Source: Ypsolopha sequella
Taxonomy: Eukaryota > Arthropoda > Insecta > Lepidoptera > Ypsolophidae
Assembly: GCA_934047225.1 (NCBI GenBank)
Contig: OW203992.1
Location: 3,585,501-3,649,500, forward strand
DNA: 64,000 nucleotides
Reading direction: 5' to 3'
The notes under the pieces are model-generated. The model saw nothing but the letters and a program-made list of their open reading frames with translations, was not told the origin of the DNA and ran no database searches. Of this stretch, positions 45,301-54,999 are shown piece by piece. Position numbers and translations under genes: made by a program. Numbering within the stretch: the stretch's first letter is position 1; the number at the start of each line of letters is the position of its first letter.

Positions 45301-48300
45301 AAATAATAACCGAAACAAGTAGTACATCACTATCAACAATAAAGTATTACATTTTTTAATTCACACTTGCTTATAAATAATTACGATACTTTGTAGGCAT
45401 TTAAACGTCATAGGCGCCATCACTCAGTGGCTCTACGCTACATCTATCCGTCCATTGTCTATGACTTCAAATTCCGCCTCTATCAATTTCCCCTCTCTAG
45501 TTGGACGGCACAAAGATCGGCATGGGTCCCGGCACGCCCGGCAACGAGGGTGTACTAGCCAACTTCTTCAACTCGCTGCTGTACAAGAAGACTGGCTCTC
45601 CGGGCGGCCCGAGGACGCCTGACGCCTCACCCGCCGCCGCCGCTGCCAGGTACGTCACTCTAGATGCGATTTAATATATTTATACCAACCAAATCTGAGC
45701 ACTGTACAGATCGGGGACGTTAATAATGCACATGGAGCTTGTAGGCGACGCATATGTGGATATGTATTTCAGATATATCGTTTTTGGTCTGTATACTTAT
45801 TTAAATTTTAGTTTATATACAAGTGCTGCCATCTGTCATTTGTTTTAATAATTAAAAGCGACAATTAACGGGTGCACAACTAATTCACTTTTTATAATTA
45901 TATTGGCCGGTAGTCGGTAGTTTCGTTTTTAGGGAGACTTTTGTAGACTTCGATGGAAGCTTGTTCGATGTGCACCTCATGGTCATATCACCAAAATTTT
46001 GGTAGTTTTATTCAATCCCTTACAGAGCTAAAGAGGGAGATACATAGGCAATAATCGGCTAGTTTCAGCTCCGTAGAGCATCGTCTCTGTCGCACGGAGC
46101 ACTGACATTAATTTATAATTGTTATTTCTAACACTTATATCTATAATTCAAATGACACATTCATATTGTAGGTACTGAGTGACCTCTTTAGCTCGATTTG
46201 CATTTCTTACGTTCCCGCACTGTATCTAGATGCTATTTAAGAGCTTTACGTAAGGAGATTCCACCATACAAAATGAGTTCCTCTGTTATTCTTCCATATT
46301 GCCTTATTTTTTAATGATACCTAAATAAGTTTGATCTGACACAATATATCTGGAATTCCCTGTTGTTCTTTTTTAACACGATGTTTTAGAACAAGAAATA
46401 CAGAGATCAGAAAGCTCGTTCCAATATATTTAAACACACTATTTTGAGTATTACTTTCCAGTGATGAAGTCTATTCTGGTCACAAATCTAACAATAGGCA
46501 ATTCTCGTTAACATTGTCTAGTTAAGGTTAAACGTCAAATGTTTTTAAATGTTTAACTTCTAAACAAGAAATACAAAGTTAAGTTATGCACTTTGTGCTA
46601 AGCGACTGACGTTTAACTTTAAGAGGCTTCAGTAAGCTAAATTAGCAGCTCGAAATATGTCTGTACAAATATCGACAATAATGAAATAGAAATAACGTTC
46701 ATGTCAGAGTGCATTACAAAGTGGCTGTTACGACGATCGCTATGTCGCCGGGTAGCGCAAAATAGAGAAAATAATGCTTTTCACATGTGTTAAGTTTTGT
46801 TAAGTTAGATATTTAAAAGTTTTAAACATCATTGTGTTAGATTTGTGTATTGTTTGTGTGTGTGTGTATAATTTTTAACCTTGTCTCTTTTGAATTTAAA
46901 AAGTTTAAACTATTTATCAGTTTTTTTAAAGCATTTGAAAGGTTATTAAAGGTGTTTATTTTCTTGTTGTAAGATTTTTTAAGATTTTAAAACATTACAA
47001 TTACGGGACGTGGGTCAATATGTGTGATGTATTTTTTTTCAAAGTTTTGTAATATTCACATAGAAAGTTTAAACCAATTTAAAAACATATGTAAACGCAG
47101 TTTTACTTCTGAAGCCCCTTAATGATTAAATGTAACCTACTGCCAATATTTTATGTTTCTGGGTCTAGCCGTTTGGGCTGTGCGATGAATCAGTCAGTCA
47201 GGACTTGTAATTTTACTATGTATGTATATGAGATAATAGAATGACTCCTAGAGACGTGAAATCTATTGGAGCCATCGCCATACTAAACTGTGTTCAACAC
47301 AGTTTCCGTGGGGTCATTTTTCTTCGCTAATCAGGCTTCTATATTTGTTTCGTTCGCCGATATGGGGTATCAAATGAAGCAATTTTTTAAAAAGATTCAA
47401 TCTAGATTGTTTATAGTCAAGTTCAAAAGTAAATGATGATCTGTCAAGTTTTGAGCTGTCATACCGAAAAAGTTAAATAAAGCTAACTCTTGATTCCTTG
47501 AGAACCTTGGTTTTAAAAAGCTCTAAAATTCGGCTTCATTATATGTACTTTGAAAACATAAAAGTTCACGGGTGTATGTATGAGGGGGGATTGGAGATTT
47601 TTTATGAAAATCAATTGCGTTTAAAAAGCTAAAAACTGGAGTAAATTTTTTTTTTCGATCTCAAAAAATTACAAAGTTATTGGCAATTAAAGTGAGCTTA
47701 ACGGCATGTATCGTGACGTCATCTGACACGATTTCATACTAAAAGTGATAAATATCGCTATCGCTAACTTCAGTAATAACAGGAATTTCTCAAAAATTCA
47801 GAAGTTTTGTGCTTTGCTATAACTAATTAATCAGTTACCATAAAAATTTTACTACTATTTCTTAATATGAACTTAATATTTTATAATAAAAAGTTTCTAC
47901 TAAAATCAGACCTATGGTCAGGTCAGGTTTGCATCTCCTTAAGCCGTAAGCCATGGACGAATTTTTTTCCCGCCAATTTTGTTTTTGGCTATATCTCCTA
48001 AAGTAGTTGTCAGAATCTAATGCAGTTTTTTTTTCTAAAATTAGATTAAATTCTTTATAAGTTAAAAAAAAAAGATAACGTTCTTTTTTATGTATTGGAG
48101 AAAGTATATAATTATGTCTAGAAAGAAAGTTTTGGTTATATATATATCTACACTATATATATATATGTGTCTATTCAAATAAAATAATATAAAAAATATA
48201 ACACTAACCATAAATTAAAAAAATAAAAGGGGCCGTAAAATTAAGGTCAAAAACCTATATTTTTTTTTATTATTGTAGTCTTTCTTGTTATTGTATTTTT

Positions 48301-48583
48301 TTTTCATTATTGTAGTTTTTTTTATTGTTTGTCTTTCTAGCTTTCCAACGATATCCATATTGTATATTACGAGCTTACGGGTTAACACTCCCATTATATA
48401 CGTCCCTGAAAGATCATGATTTCGATGTTGTGTTTAGTTCGTTCGCCGATGGTACGTTTGACCGTATATAACAAGTTAATACCTCCTGGTTCCAGGTCGG
48501 ACGCGGCTGCAGAACTGGACCGGCTCACTCGCGCCAAGAGCCGGCCGCCGCCGCCGGTCGATCTCAACTCTTCAGAGTGCTAG
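30335..48583 (+). CDS. Dlic: cytoplasmic dynein 1 light intermediate chain, complete, 10 coding exons
   Basis: Coding exons: 30335-30408, 30705-30895, 32672-32875, 40139-40350, 42265-42390, 42485-42588, 43441-43552, 43991-44131, 45501-45649, 48496-48583. All phases agree and the sum is 466 codons plus TAG. The chain is a Ras-like fold that ties the dynein heavy chain to cargo adaptors. The P-loop GDNETGKT is at about residues 50-57. Conserved blocks follow: [53 protein letters not shown] and [18 protein letters not shown]. The short C-terminal adaptor-binding helix of the family is seen as [14 protein letters not shown] (about 405-418). The start follows from exon 1, where a lysine-rich leader ends ...NLW and splices in phase to SAILEEVQ. 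Intron 3 is 7.3 kb and packed with repeats. Length is close to the usual 460-520 aa. The gene is divergent from lgd. Confidence 0.95.
31549..31697. mobile_element. Palindromic MITE, second copy
   Basis: Arms CGATTCGGCGCAACACAACTTGA and its approximate inverse, in Dlic intron 2. Same family as 3655 and 57702. Confidence 0.85.
34224..34595. mobile_element. Non-autonomous hAT-like element, 372 bp
   Basis: Perfect 16-base terminal repeats TAGGGTTGCCAGATGG. Flanked by the perfect 8-bp duplication ACCCTGAC (34216-34223 and 34596-34603). Subterminal GTCCTCC motifs occur in several copies and orientations, possible transposase binding sites. No transposase is encoded. Confidence 0.92.
34750..35230 (-). 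pseudogene. LINE reverse transcriptase C-terminal remnant, frameshifted
   Basis: Two minus-strand frames overlap at about 34990. The first has [20 protein letters not shown] and ends at [11 protein letters not shown]; the second begins [12 protein letters not shown] and has [13 protein letters not shown] then [15 protein letters not shown]. Together they match the usual LINE tail, broken by one frameshift, and no polymerase core is present. Confidence 0.85.
35300..35660. repeat. Four-copy dispersed repeat, copy 3
   Basis: Contains CTTACGCCCGTGTATCATAC and ends GGGCCTTTACGAGCACTTGC, the uninterrupted form of the junction split at 19866/21069. Confidence 0.8.
35815..35920 (-). repeat. tRNA-derived SINE head, minus strand
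   Basis: In reverse complement GGAGCGGTAGCTCAGTCGG (A box) is followed by GGACTCAAATCC (B box), then non-tRNA sequence. The cloverleaf stems do not close, so it is a SINE or tRNA pseudogene, not a tRNA gene. Confidence 0.6.
36161..36319. mobile_element. MITE with AGGGTTCCGTAC ends
   Basis: TAGGGTTCCGTAC at the left and GGTACGGAACCCTTG at the right are inverse repeats around about 130 bases of non-coding DNA. Confidence 0.7.
36703..36868 (+). repeat. tRNA-derived SINE, copy 1
   Basis: A-box GGTGGCGCAATTGG and B-box GGTTCGAATCC form D, anticodon and T arms that fold. The anticodon loop is CTTGATA, but the acceptor stem has mismatches and a longer tail ends GCACTCTAATAA. The same head and tail recur at 50801-50975, so this is a SINE, not a tRNA gene. 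Confidence 0.75.
37617..37880. mobile_element. MITE with long inverted repeats, copy 1 of 3
   Basis: The left arm contains GTAACAGAAAGGTGTAACCA and runs about 70 bases to CTTTTACTATGG; the inverse closes the element. The centre has GCTCGGCCGAAATGTATGGA. Flanked by TA or GA. Copies at 51839 and 61032. Confidence 0.88.
39016..39335. repeat. Four-copy dispersed repeat, copy 4
   Basis: TAGTTTATGCTACAAGGGCG to GGGCCTTTACGAGCACTTGC, with an internal deletion after GGCATAAATT relative to copies 1 and 2. Confidence 0.8.
39830..40108 (-). pseudogene. LINE C-terminal remnant next to Dlic exon 4
   Basis: Minus-strand translation gives [20 protein letters not shown] and, after breaks, [16 protein letters not shown]. 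This is the common LINE tail RGRPR..W.DD...AG...DR..W. Disrupted by stops; it ends about 30 bases before the exon 4 acceptor. Confidence 0.65.
41445..41688. mobile_element. hAT-like MITE of the CAGTGGCGTGCA family, left end trimmed
   Basis: The right end is GTGCACGCCACTG and the body matches 54522-54780. The 8-bp CCTGCGAC lies on both sides (41437-41444 and 41689-41696), although the left terminal repeat is missing its outer bases. Confidence 0.78.
41918..42124 (-). pseudogene. LINE C-terminal remnant in Dlic intron 4
   Basis: The frame has [20 protein letters not shown], then [20 protein letters not shown] and [13 protein letters not shown]. The RPRT/RW.DD...AG..W...AQDR..W...EAYVQQ signature is standard for insect LINE tails. 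No polymerase domain remains. Confidence 0.82.
42611..43050 (+). repeat. Dispersed repeat with GGAT tail, copy D, flanked by inverted tails
   Basis: The full copy is 42631-42987. An antisense tail (AATCCATCCATCCATC) precedes it and an antisense partial copy (ATCCATCCACCAGCTGG onward) follows it. The cluster starts about 22 bases after the donor of Dlic exon 6. Confidence 0.85.
44883..45436. mobile_element. DNA-transposon-like element with GGGCCACTGAGTGATGGC ends
   Basis: AGGGCCACTGAGTGATGGC at the left and GCCATCACTCAGTGGCTCT at the right are inverse repeats flanked by TA. It sits in Dlic intron 8. A fragment with AGTGGCGTAGCTATTGG and GCCCCGGGGCCCC near 45040-45100 may be a further nested piece. 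Confidence 0.7.
45650..48495 (+). other. Dlic intron 9, no gene seen
   Basis: AT-rich with long A and T runs and a TATATA tract near 48140-48170. No conserved protein segment was recognised on either strand. Some stretches, for example around 47200-47600, resemble old transposon ends but could not be assigned. Confidence 0.5.
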
Positions 48584-48862
48584 TGTACTGGCCGGGAATA
48601 GGTAACTACACTTTTATTTTCTAATAATTTCGACGTAAATGAGACGCAATCCCCGAAATAACGAAGTTTATTTTAACATCTATTGCAATACAATTTTACA
48701 AGAAACCGACGCCATTAGAGGCTGGTGAGAAAAAGACAGCAGATAGTCTTCTTAATTACTCTATGGTTAACAGCTCTTGCGTTTCAAAATGTGTCATTGT
48801 CTATACTAAATTCCAATATCGCATTTGACAACTTCAAGTTGAGCGAAATGCAACGCATCTGA

Positions 48863-49824
48863 CACCCGTATTCAAGAACGTTACTTAGCTATGTGTATCC
48901 GTTCGCATTGCAAAGTGCCTGATTTCTCATAGTGTTGGACATGTCCATCCACTGGTTTCATAAACAACACTTAAGTATTTCAGAGCTCAGTGAATGCATA
49001 GGGAACCGTTCAGCGTTGCGATTGGTTGATTTCGGAGCTAACTTCAAATTGTCATGTAAACGTCAAGTATTTTTTGTCAATAAATAAACATAACCTCAAC
49101 GCGCTTCCCTTTTCATTGTGCCGTGCACTTGAGTTTTCATAAAAATTAAAAGAACGTTGGTCATGGAAAATACCTTTCCCCGTGATGATGGCGGCAAACG
49201 GTAAACCTTCTAATAATAATAATCTACGTAGCTACCCAAACAATATTTTGTTGTAAGCATTCAACACATATAAAAACTTGTTTTATGATCGTATTCTTTT
49301 AATTTTTAGCTCAAAGAAAATAGCATATTCAATAGCCAAAAAAGACCTGCTTATAAGTTTAGTAAGTAAACGGCCTATAATAGAAAATAAGCAGACAAAT
49401 GCGAAACACCTAGAAGAGGAAGAGGTTGAAAACGCCTACAATGCGGTTCTGAAAATCCTTGATAACACGCCTTATTAGCATCCTTCTTCGACGCGCTACT
49501 TGATCTTCTAAATAGTAATTAAATTCTTCCTCACTATTGGTCATTTTTACTAACCCAGAAACAATACAGAAATAAATAAATGGGTAACAATCACGTAACT
49601 TATCAAACTGAAGTCAACTTGTATTTATTTTGAGGTTATAAATTTGACAACCGCTGACACTATGCGTTCCATAAAGTAGCTAATGAGTAACTTTGGCCAA
49701 GGGTGCACTCAAGTAGGCTCATAGTGTCGCGCGACACTCAAGTGATGTTTCTGAAACGAGATTTCATGCACTGTGGGGCTAAGCCTACTGTGCGTTCTCA
49801 TAGTATCGTTCTTGAATATGGGTG
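48863..49824. mobile_element. PIF/Harbinger-like deletion derivative, 962 bp
   Basis: Ends CACCCGTATTCAAGAACG and the inverse of CACCCATATTCAAGAACG, flanked by the 3-bp duplication TGA. Inside are a two-exon Myb/SANT-like frame on plus and, converging on it, an N-terminal-looking frame on minus from 49545 (MTNSEEEFNYYLEDQVARRR). Harbinger elements typically carry a Myb-like protein and a nuclease; here only short starts of each seem to survive. Confidence 0.68.
49163..49478 (+). CDS. Short Myb/SANT-like frame inside the Harbinger-like element
   Basis: Exon 49163-49200 (MENTFPRDDGGK plus two bases, then GTAAAC) joins in phase to 49310-49478 after TTTTTAG. The product begins with a basic helix-like stretch containing AKKDLLISLVSKRPIIENKQ. 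The spacing DLL..LV...IIENKQTNA resembles Myb/SANT-like DNA-binding proteins of insect transposons. It ends after about 69 residues, so it would be truncated. Assignment is by pattern only. Confidence 0.35.
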
Positions 49825-50069
49825 TGATTCGTTTCCCAAGTATCGCTTAGCAAGATTTTATTAATTTTAAAACTGGTCCTATGCTACGGACTGTAGTCGA
49901 ACCAACTTATCTTTGCCCTGAGCATACACAGCGAGTTTCTAATGGCTACCGCTTGGTAAGAATAAAATTGGTTGAAGGATAAACAGGCTATAGTTATAGT
50001 TTATCATGCTTTCTAGTGAAAGTGCTGTAAAATTGGATCCGAATTTTTAGCATACTAAAAAATGACACG

Positions 50070-50306
50070 ATGCTTGCGCCATCTAGTTTGGTTATAGTGG
50101 AAGCGGAGCAAAGCATGAAGTTGTTGCTCAGCGCCGTCTTGAGACGGAAGCGGCGCTCGCATCGCAAATGGATTGTTAATCAAGTGGAGTTTGGAAAAGT
50201 TACAAAAAAAAAGCTTTGGGTCCGCGACTACATGGATTTTTACAAAGATAAAGACATGAAATTCGACACAAAAATAGCATTAATTTGCCCACATGTCACG
50301 GTGTAA
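50070..50306 (+). CDS. Possible remnant of a PIF/Harbinger nuclease N-terminus
   Basis: A 78-codon frame with LRRKRRSHRKWIVNQ and LWVRDYMDFY. The arginine-rich RRKRR...W followed by a short aromatic stretch recalls the start of HARBI1-like nucleases, but the catalytic region is absent. It could also be chance. Confidence 0.25.
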   Translation: MLAPSSLVIVEAEQSMKLLLSAVLRRKRRSHRKWIVNQVEFGKVTKKKLWVRDYMDFYKDKDMKFDTKIALICPHVTV

Positions 50307-50502
50307 AAAAATATGAAAATTTTGAAATTGTTCTAAATATTTCCAAAACGAAAGTGAGAAAAATAATAAATATTATCCTAAAAATACAATATGGGTATCA
50401 AATTTTGTATCAAGTCTGACTCGCACTTGGCCGGTTTTTTTTATTATAATACATTGTCGGAACCCGTAGATGGTAAACGATGTTGTACAGAATTAATGTT
50501 CA

Positions 50503-50619
50503 GATTATGTTTATTTTGCGAAATCCATCGCTATGAATACTCTAAATATTATTAGAGTACTCTAAATAATAATATTAAGAGTATTCATAGCGATGGATTC
50601 CGCAAAATAAACATAATCT
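50503..50619. repeat. 117-bp near-perfect hairpin made from SINE-tail sequence
   Basis: AGATTATGTTTATTTTGCG at the left and CGCAAAATAAACATAATCT at the right pair along about 50 bases each. The arm TATTCATAGCGATGGATT also follows the SINE at 36870-36920 once, unpaired. Confidence 0.85.
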
Positions 50620-50800
50620 TAGTTAATGAGAACTGTTAATTTCTTAACTGTCTGAAGCAACAATATTGTAGCGACGACAGCGCCATCTGTTTCTTAAGAA
50701 CAAGGCGTGAAATCACATAACGCCATCGTGAGCGTTCTATATGTGCAGTACAAGCTAGTATATCGGGCAGAAGCAAAAATAACAGTGGACAAGTATGATG

Positions 50801-50975
50801 GAAGAATTCACCGGTCTGGGTAGGAACCTCGGTGGCGCAATTGGTAGTGCACTTGTCTTGATAACAAGAGGTCGCAGGTTCGAATCCTGGCCCGGGGAAT
50901 TTTTTCATATTCTTGTCTTTGGGTTTGTTTTCTGATTGATATTTTCTAGTTTGTATTGCACTCTAATAACATTTA
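50801..50975 (+). repeat. tRNA-derived SINE, copy 2
   Basis: Matches 36703-36868 from GAATTCACCGGTCTGGG through the A and B boxes to GCACTCTAATAA, with changes in the D arm (TAGTGCACTTG). A third, heavily decayed copy is recognisable at about 53950-54070 (GGAGGTTCAAATCC). Confidence 0.75.
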
Positions 50976-51087
50976 ATGTTCAGAGTTTATTATTCACATT
51001 GAGGTTCCGACGGACCACTGGCGCGCCTCATGGGAAGCGTCGATGATACCTAGAATGAAGTGGGATCGGATAGAATAATCCTATTTA

Positions 51088-51676
51088 CAGTGCGCGCCAA
51101 TCTTTTAGTCGCCTCTGAAGCTAGCCCCAAGAATCGACGCATTAGCCGTTTTACGGTGTCAGGGAGACGTTACAGGAGCGAGGGCGCGGAGCACACCCGC
51201 TTGCATGCCGCACCACACGCCCCGCTCGCCGTTCGGCAGGTGTCAACACTATGCGTTAGTGTTAGTGCTACGTCCGTACACTACACATGCGCGCGTTGCA
51301 TGAAAAGTACGTTCGTGGAAAAAATTCTATGATTCGTTAAGTTAATCGTTGAATCTGTTTGTGTTGCCTTTATTTGTTGTTTTATTGATTTAGTTTGTTA
51401 AAGTTTATTGTTGTTGTTATGCCTCGCGGTCGTTATAGCGTTTTAAGGCGACAATGTAGGAAAATGGTGTTTATATTAATTTGTTTTAATTAAACAGTTA
51501 AGATTGCACTAAAATACCAATATATATTAAATAGGTAGGTACAACAAGTACACCTTCCCCCCACTTATAGTAAACATTTAATAGTCAACCGTTCATATTA
51601 TTGTTTCCTTGACTGTACCTGCGCAAGCTTGCACTCGTAACTCAATCAGAGGCGACTAAAAGATTGGCGCGCACTA
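51088..51676. mobile_element. DNA transposon-like element with 30-base perfect inverted ends, 589 bp
   Basis: AGTGCGCGCCAATCTTTTAG and ten further bases recur perfectly inverted at the right end; TA flanks both sides. The interior is non-coding except for a 90-codon frame without recognisable domain. TA duplication suggests Tc1/mariner-type mobilisation. Confidence 0.85.
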
Positions 51677-51838
51677 TACTCTTCTCTGAAAGAAGCACGC
51701 TGGCAGCTGGACGAATGATAAACAAAGATTTGAAACATTAACTATGATAGAAATAAATTTATATGTTTAAACACTTGGCGATTTATTCATCGCAAGGAGA
51801 TATAAATTAACATTATATCATTGCAATATACAAGGTGT

Positions 51839-52096
51839 AACAGAAGGGTGTAACCATATTTAAAGAGCTTATTCAGTCAATGGTATAGAATAACTTTTTC
51901 TATGGAACAAACCCTGTATATCAAAAAAAATAAAATAACTGTTTCATAGAAAAATGCAATGTTGCTCGGCCGAAATGTATGGAAGGGCAGATTTTTTTTT
52001 TGACATTTCAGGGTTGACTCCGTAGTAAAAGTTGTTCTATACCATTGACTGAATAAGCTCTTCAAATATGGTTACACCTTTCTGTTACACCTTGTA
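51839..52096. mobile_element. MITE with long inverted repeats, copy 2 of 3
   Basis: Begins TACAAGGTGTAACAGAAG and ends TTCTGTTACACCTTGTA, with TA on each side. Lies about 125 bases before the acceptor of the Dlic 3'UTR exon. Confidence 0.9.
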
Positions 52097-52221
52097 TAAT
52101 GAAGAAATACCACTAAAAGCCTTGCAAAAGCACCAGTTCTGGTGGGAAAACCACCAAGGTGGCAACACTAGATAGGACTCGTTCATTACTCTATAAATAA
52201 TCAAAACATATTGTTTTGCAG

Positions 52222-52930
52222 GTACATAGTCGTGCGACGAGCGTACATACACTAATGCTCCGGACACCCGGTCCCGCTCGCTTTTACAATGTTCCGGACA
52301 CGGAACGCCGAAGCGACACGCAACGCACTGTCATACATCGCTGGCTTGTACTTGTCACGCGGCGGTTCGTAGAACAAACCCCCGCGATGGTAAGCGAACA
52401 CTTCGATCGTAACGCGAACGCCTTGAGATTCTTCCAGATTTTTTGATGTTGCTTCATTTTGGCAAAGGACTGTATTAACACATTCGGTGCCGCGGCGGCA
52501 TCATGTTATTTATAAAGCAAAGTGTATGTGAGATTAACATCGGAAACGAGGAGTGATCGTATTTGTTTATAATAAATATCATAGATTTGTATGTAATATT
52601 TAACTCTGAAAATTGAATAGGAACAAGTCTATCATATACATTTCCATTTAAACTGCTACTCGAGTGATATTTACTGTCAGTTCTCATGTCCACTAAATAT
52701 GGTTTGTTTTTGTTTAAATTTAAGTATTTATTATGTTTTCTTTTTTTGGTTAAGTCAAGAGGGAAGATGATTCAGGTGAGATTATTGGAGTTGATGACGA
52801 TTGTGATCTTCTATGAAGGCTCAGACGGTTGAATGAAAGTTCCAAGCTAAATAAAGGCCGATTCACTACGAAATTATAACGAAATACAGGTATTTTTGTT
52901 ATACATTGTTCTGTAAATCAAAATAAATAC
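52222..52930 (+). other. Dlic: probable Dlic 3'UTR exon
   Basis: After the Dlic stop the sequence reads GGGAATAG followed by GTAACTA at 48601/48602, a plausible donor. A strong acceptor (TTGTTTTGCAG) ends at 52221 and opens a GC-richer stretch with no long open frame. AATAAA-type signals follow near 52850 and 52922. The stop codon would be 18 bases before the junction, too close to provoke nonsense-mediated decay in the usual model. The 3' boundary is a guess. Confidence 0.5.
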
Positions 52931-53320
52931 AGTAATGGATAATGAATATAACTTCGAACGGCTTATTCTACTGTTCAGAGGATTATTATTGTTCTGAGGT
53001 TAAGAGATATTATTTTGAATCATTCAAATGTATACCTCTGAAAAAACTTTTAAAATGTGACCTTGAATCCTAAGCATAGAGCATATTTTTTAATGTATCG
53101 TACCAAAATAGAACGTTTCCTTACTTCACTTCGCTTTTAAGAAATAAAATTCCAAATCAGCCTTAAGGGCCTAAGTGCTGCTAAAGTGCTGTTACTTCAG
53201 AAAAAAAGGATAATTTTTTATTTACCATTTACCAGAATTATAATTAAAAGGGTTATAATTAAATGCCTAGAAATAGCAATAACCTATTTTTCATTTAGTA
53301 AGGTTTTCAAAGTTTTAATG

Positions 53321-53475
53321 AACAATAAAGCCGATTCTGAAGGCTTGAATTTTAGTTTTAGTGCTGTCAAAATAGTCCTTAAGAGTAAGGATAAGAAGCT
53401 AAATTTCTTTGGAAAATTTCAAGCTTTGACAGCAATAAAACTAAAATTAAAGCCTTCAGAATTGGCTTTATTGTT
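53321..53475. mobile_element. Palindromic MITE (AACAATAAAGCCGATTCTGA), complete copy
   Basis: The left arm to TGCTGTCAAA pairs with TTTGACAGCAATAAAACTAA onward to the right end. The centre is ATAGTCCTTAAGAGTAAGG. A copy interrupted at the central TTAA lies at 62046. Confidence 0.88.
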
Positions 53476-54521
53476 TATTTAATTTATCAAAAGTTTAAAC
53501 ACCTTCCTCTCCAATCCATTGAGAGCATGTCTTCCCCCCCCCCCCCCCCCCCCTTTAAAATGATAGGCACCCAGTCCAGTTGGCAACTAAAGATACAGAA
53601 TAGGGGGGCTGGCTGAGGGATACTAGGTTACTGTTAAAAACAGTCCATTGCTATTTCTAGACATTTAGAGCAGTCTGTTAAGTAAGAAATGTTCATTTTT
53701 CTTGGCAGTGGCAGCACTTTAGCAGCTCTTAGGCAGGGTTGACGTTGTATTAAGTATTTGTAAACGTTTTCTTTAGGAAAGTTACTTATTATTATTAAAT
53801 AAATGATTATGATTTGATTATATTTGAACACAGCTTTTGTATCAATCATAGATAGATTTATTTTATTTATTGCGAAGTCCATTGGGTTTGGAAACAGTAA
53901 ATATTTTAATATTTTAGAGTGTATTACAAGATAAAAAGATCAATTAAAAACAAATACCAAGTAAGCAAGAGGTTGGAGGTTCAAATCCTGACCCAAGAGT
54001 TTTTGCAATATGTTTGCCTTACTTGGAATTTGTTTCTAATTGATCTTTTTAATTTTGTAATGCACTCTAAAATAGTTACAATCTAACTTACCTATTTTAC
54101 CAAAACGATATCCAAAAACATGTTTTAAACAACATCCATAAAAAAAACATTAATAAATATGTTTAAAACATGTTTTTTTTAGTAAGCACGATGACTTGTT
54201 CGTTTTAAAAAAAACTTTTTCCAACCCTGCTCTTAGGGCCTTAAAGAAAACCCTTACGTTTTTGGTGATTTCTGACAATAGATATAGAATAACATCCAAG
54301 TGAAGTGAAAGTATTGATAGACATACAAAATGCACAATGGAGTCACTATTTGTACAAACCATTATTTAAAGTTGTGTTGAAACGGTATATTAGTTTTAGG
54401 GGGTGATTGTACTTAATTTATAATTGAGAAATTGATGTATACATTTTGATAAATACTCCTTCTTGAATTAAGATTATCTGTAGAATGATTGATTTTCGAT
54501 AACGATATAATTGATTTACAT

Positions 54522-54780
54522 CAGTGGCGTGCATAGAACTTTTTTTCGGAAAAGCAACCACAAGGTCAAGTTTAACAATAAAAAAAAATGAAAAAATTCA
54601 ATTAACACTGAAAAAAAAAAGTTGGTATGAAAATGTTCACTCTAGGGTAGGCAGTGCCTACCCTGGCGTCATACAAACTTTCTTTTTTCGAAGTGTTATT
54701 TAAGTTTTTTCATATTTTTTTTATTGTCAAACTTGACCTTCTGATTGCTTTTCCGGCAAAAATTTCTATGCACGCCACTG
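54522..54780. mobile_element. hAT-like MITE, CAGTGGCGTGCA family, complete
   Basis: CAGTGGCGTGCATAGAA and its inverse TTCTATGCACGCCACTG bound a near-perfect palindrome with the centre GGGTAGGCAGTGCCTACCC. The flanks ATTTACAT and ATTTACAA form an 8-bp duplication with one mismatch. Confidence 0.88.
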
Positions 54781-54999
54781 ATTTACAACAGATCGAAGCC
54801 ATGATCATGGCTAACGCCATTAAAGCATAGCTTACCGTTCGCATTTTTAATATTTACAAACTATTGACCGAGGCTCCCGGTAAGGGATTAGGATAAGTAC
54901 TGAACGAAAACGACAGGAGTCCTTTTTACATATTAGTTATAACATAAGTTCAAGGCGATTTTGTCACATTACAAAACTTCGGTATTTCAAAATATAATA

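Noticed and set aside
53530..53560. Poly-C tract as a functional element
   Set aside because: A homopolymer run; no flanking structure supports more than a slippage-prone microsatellite.
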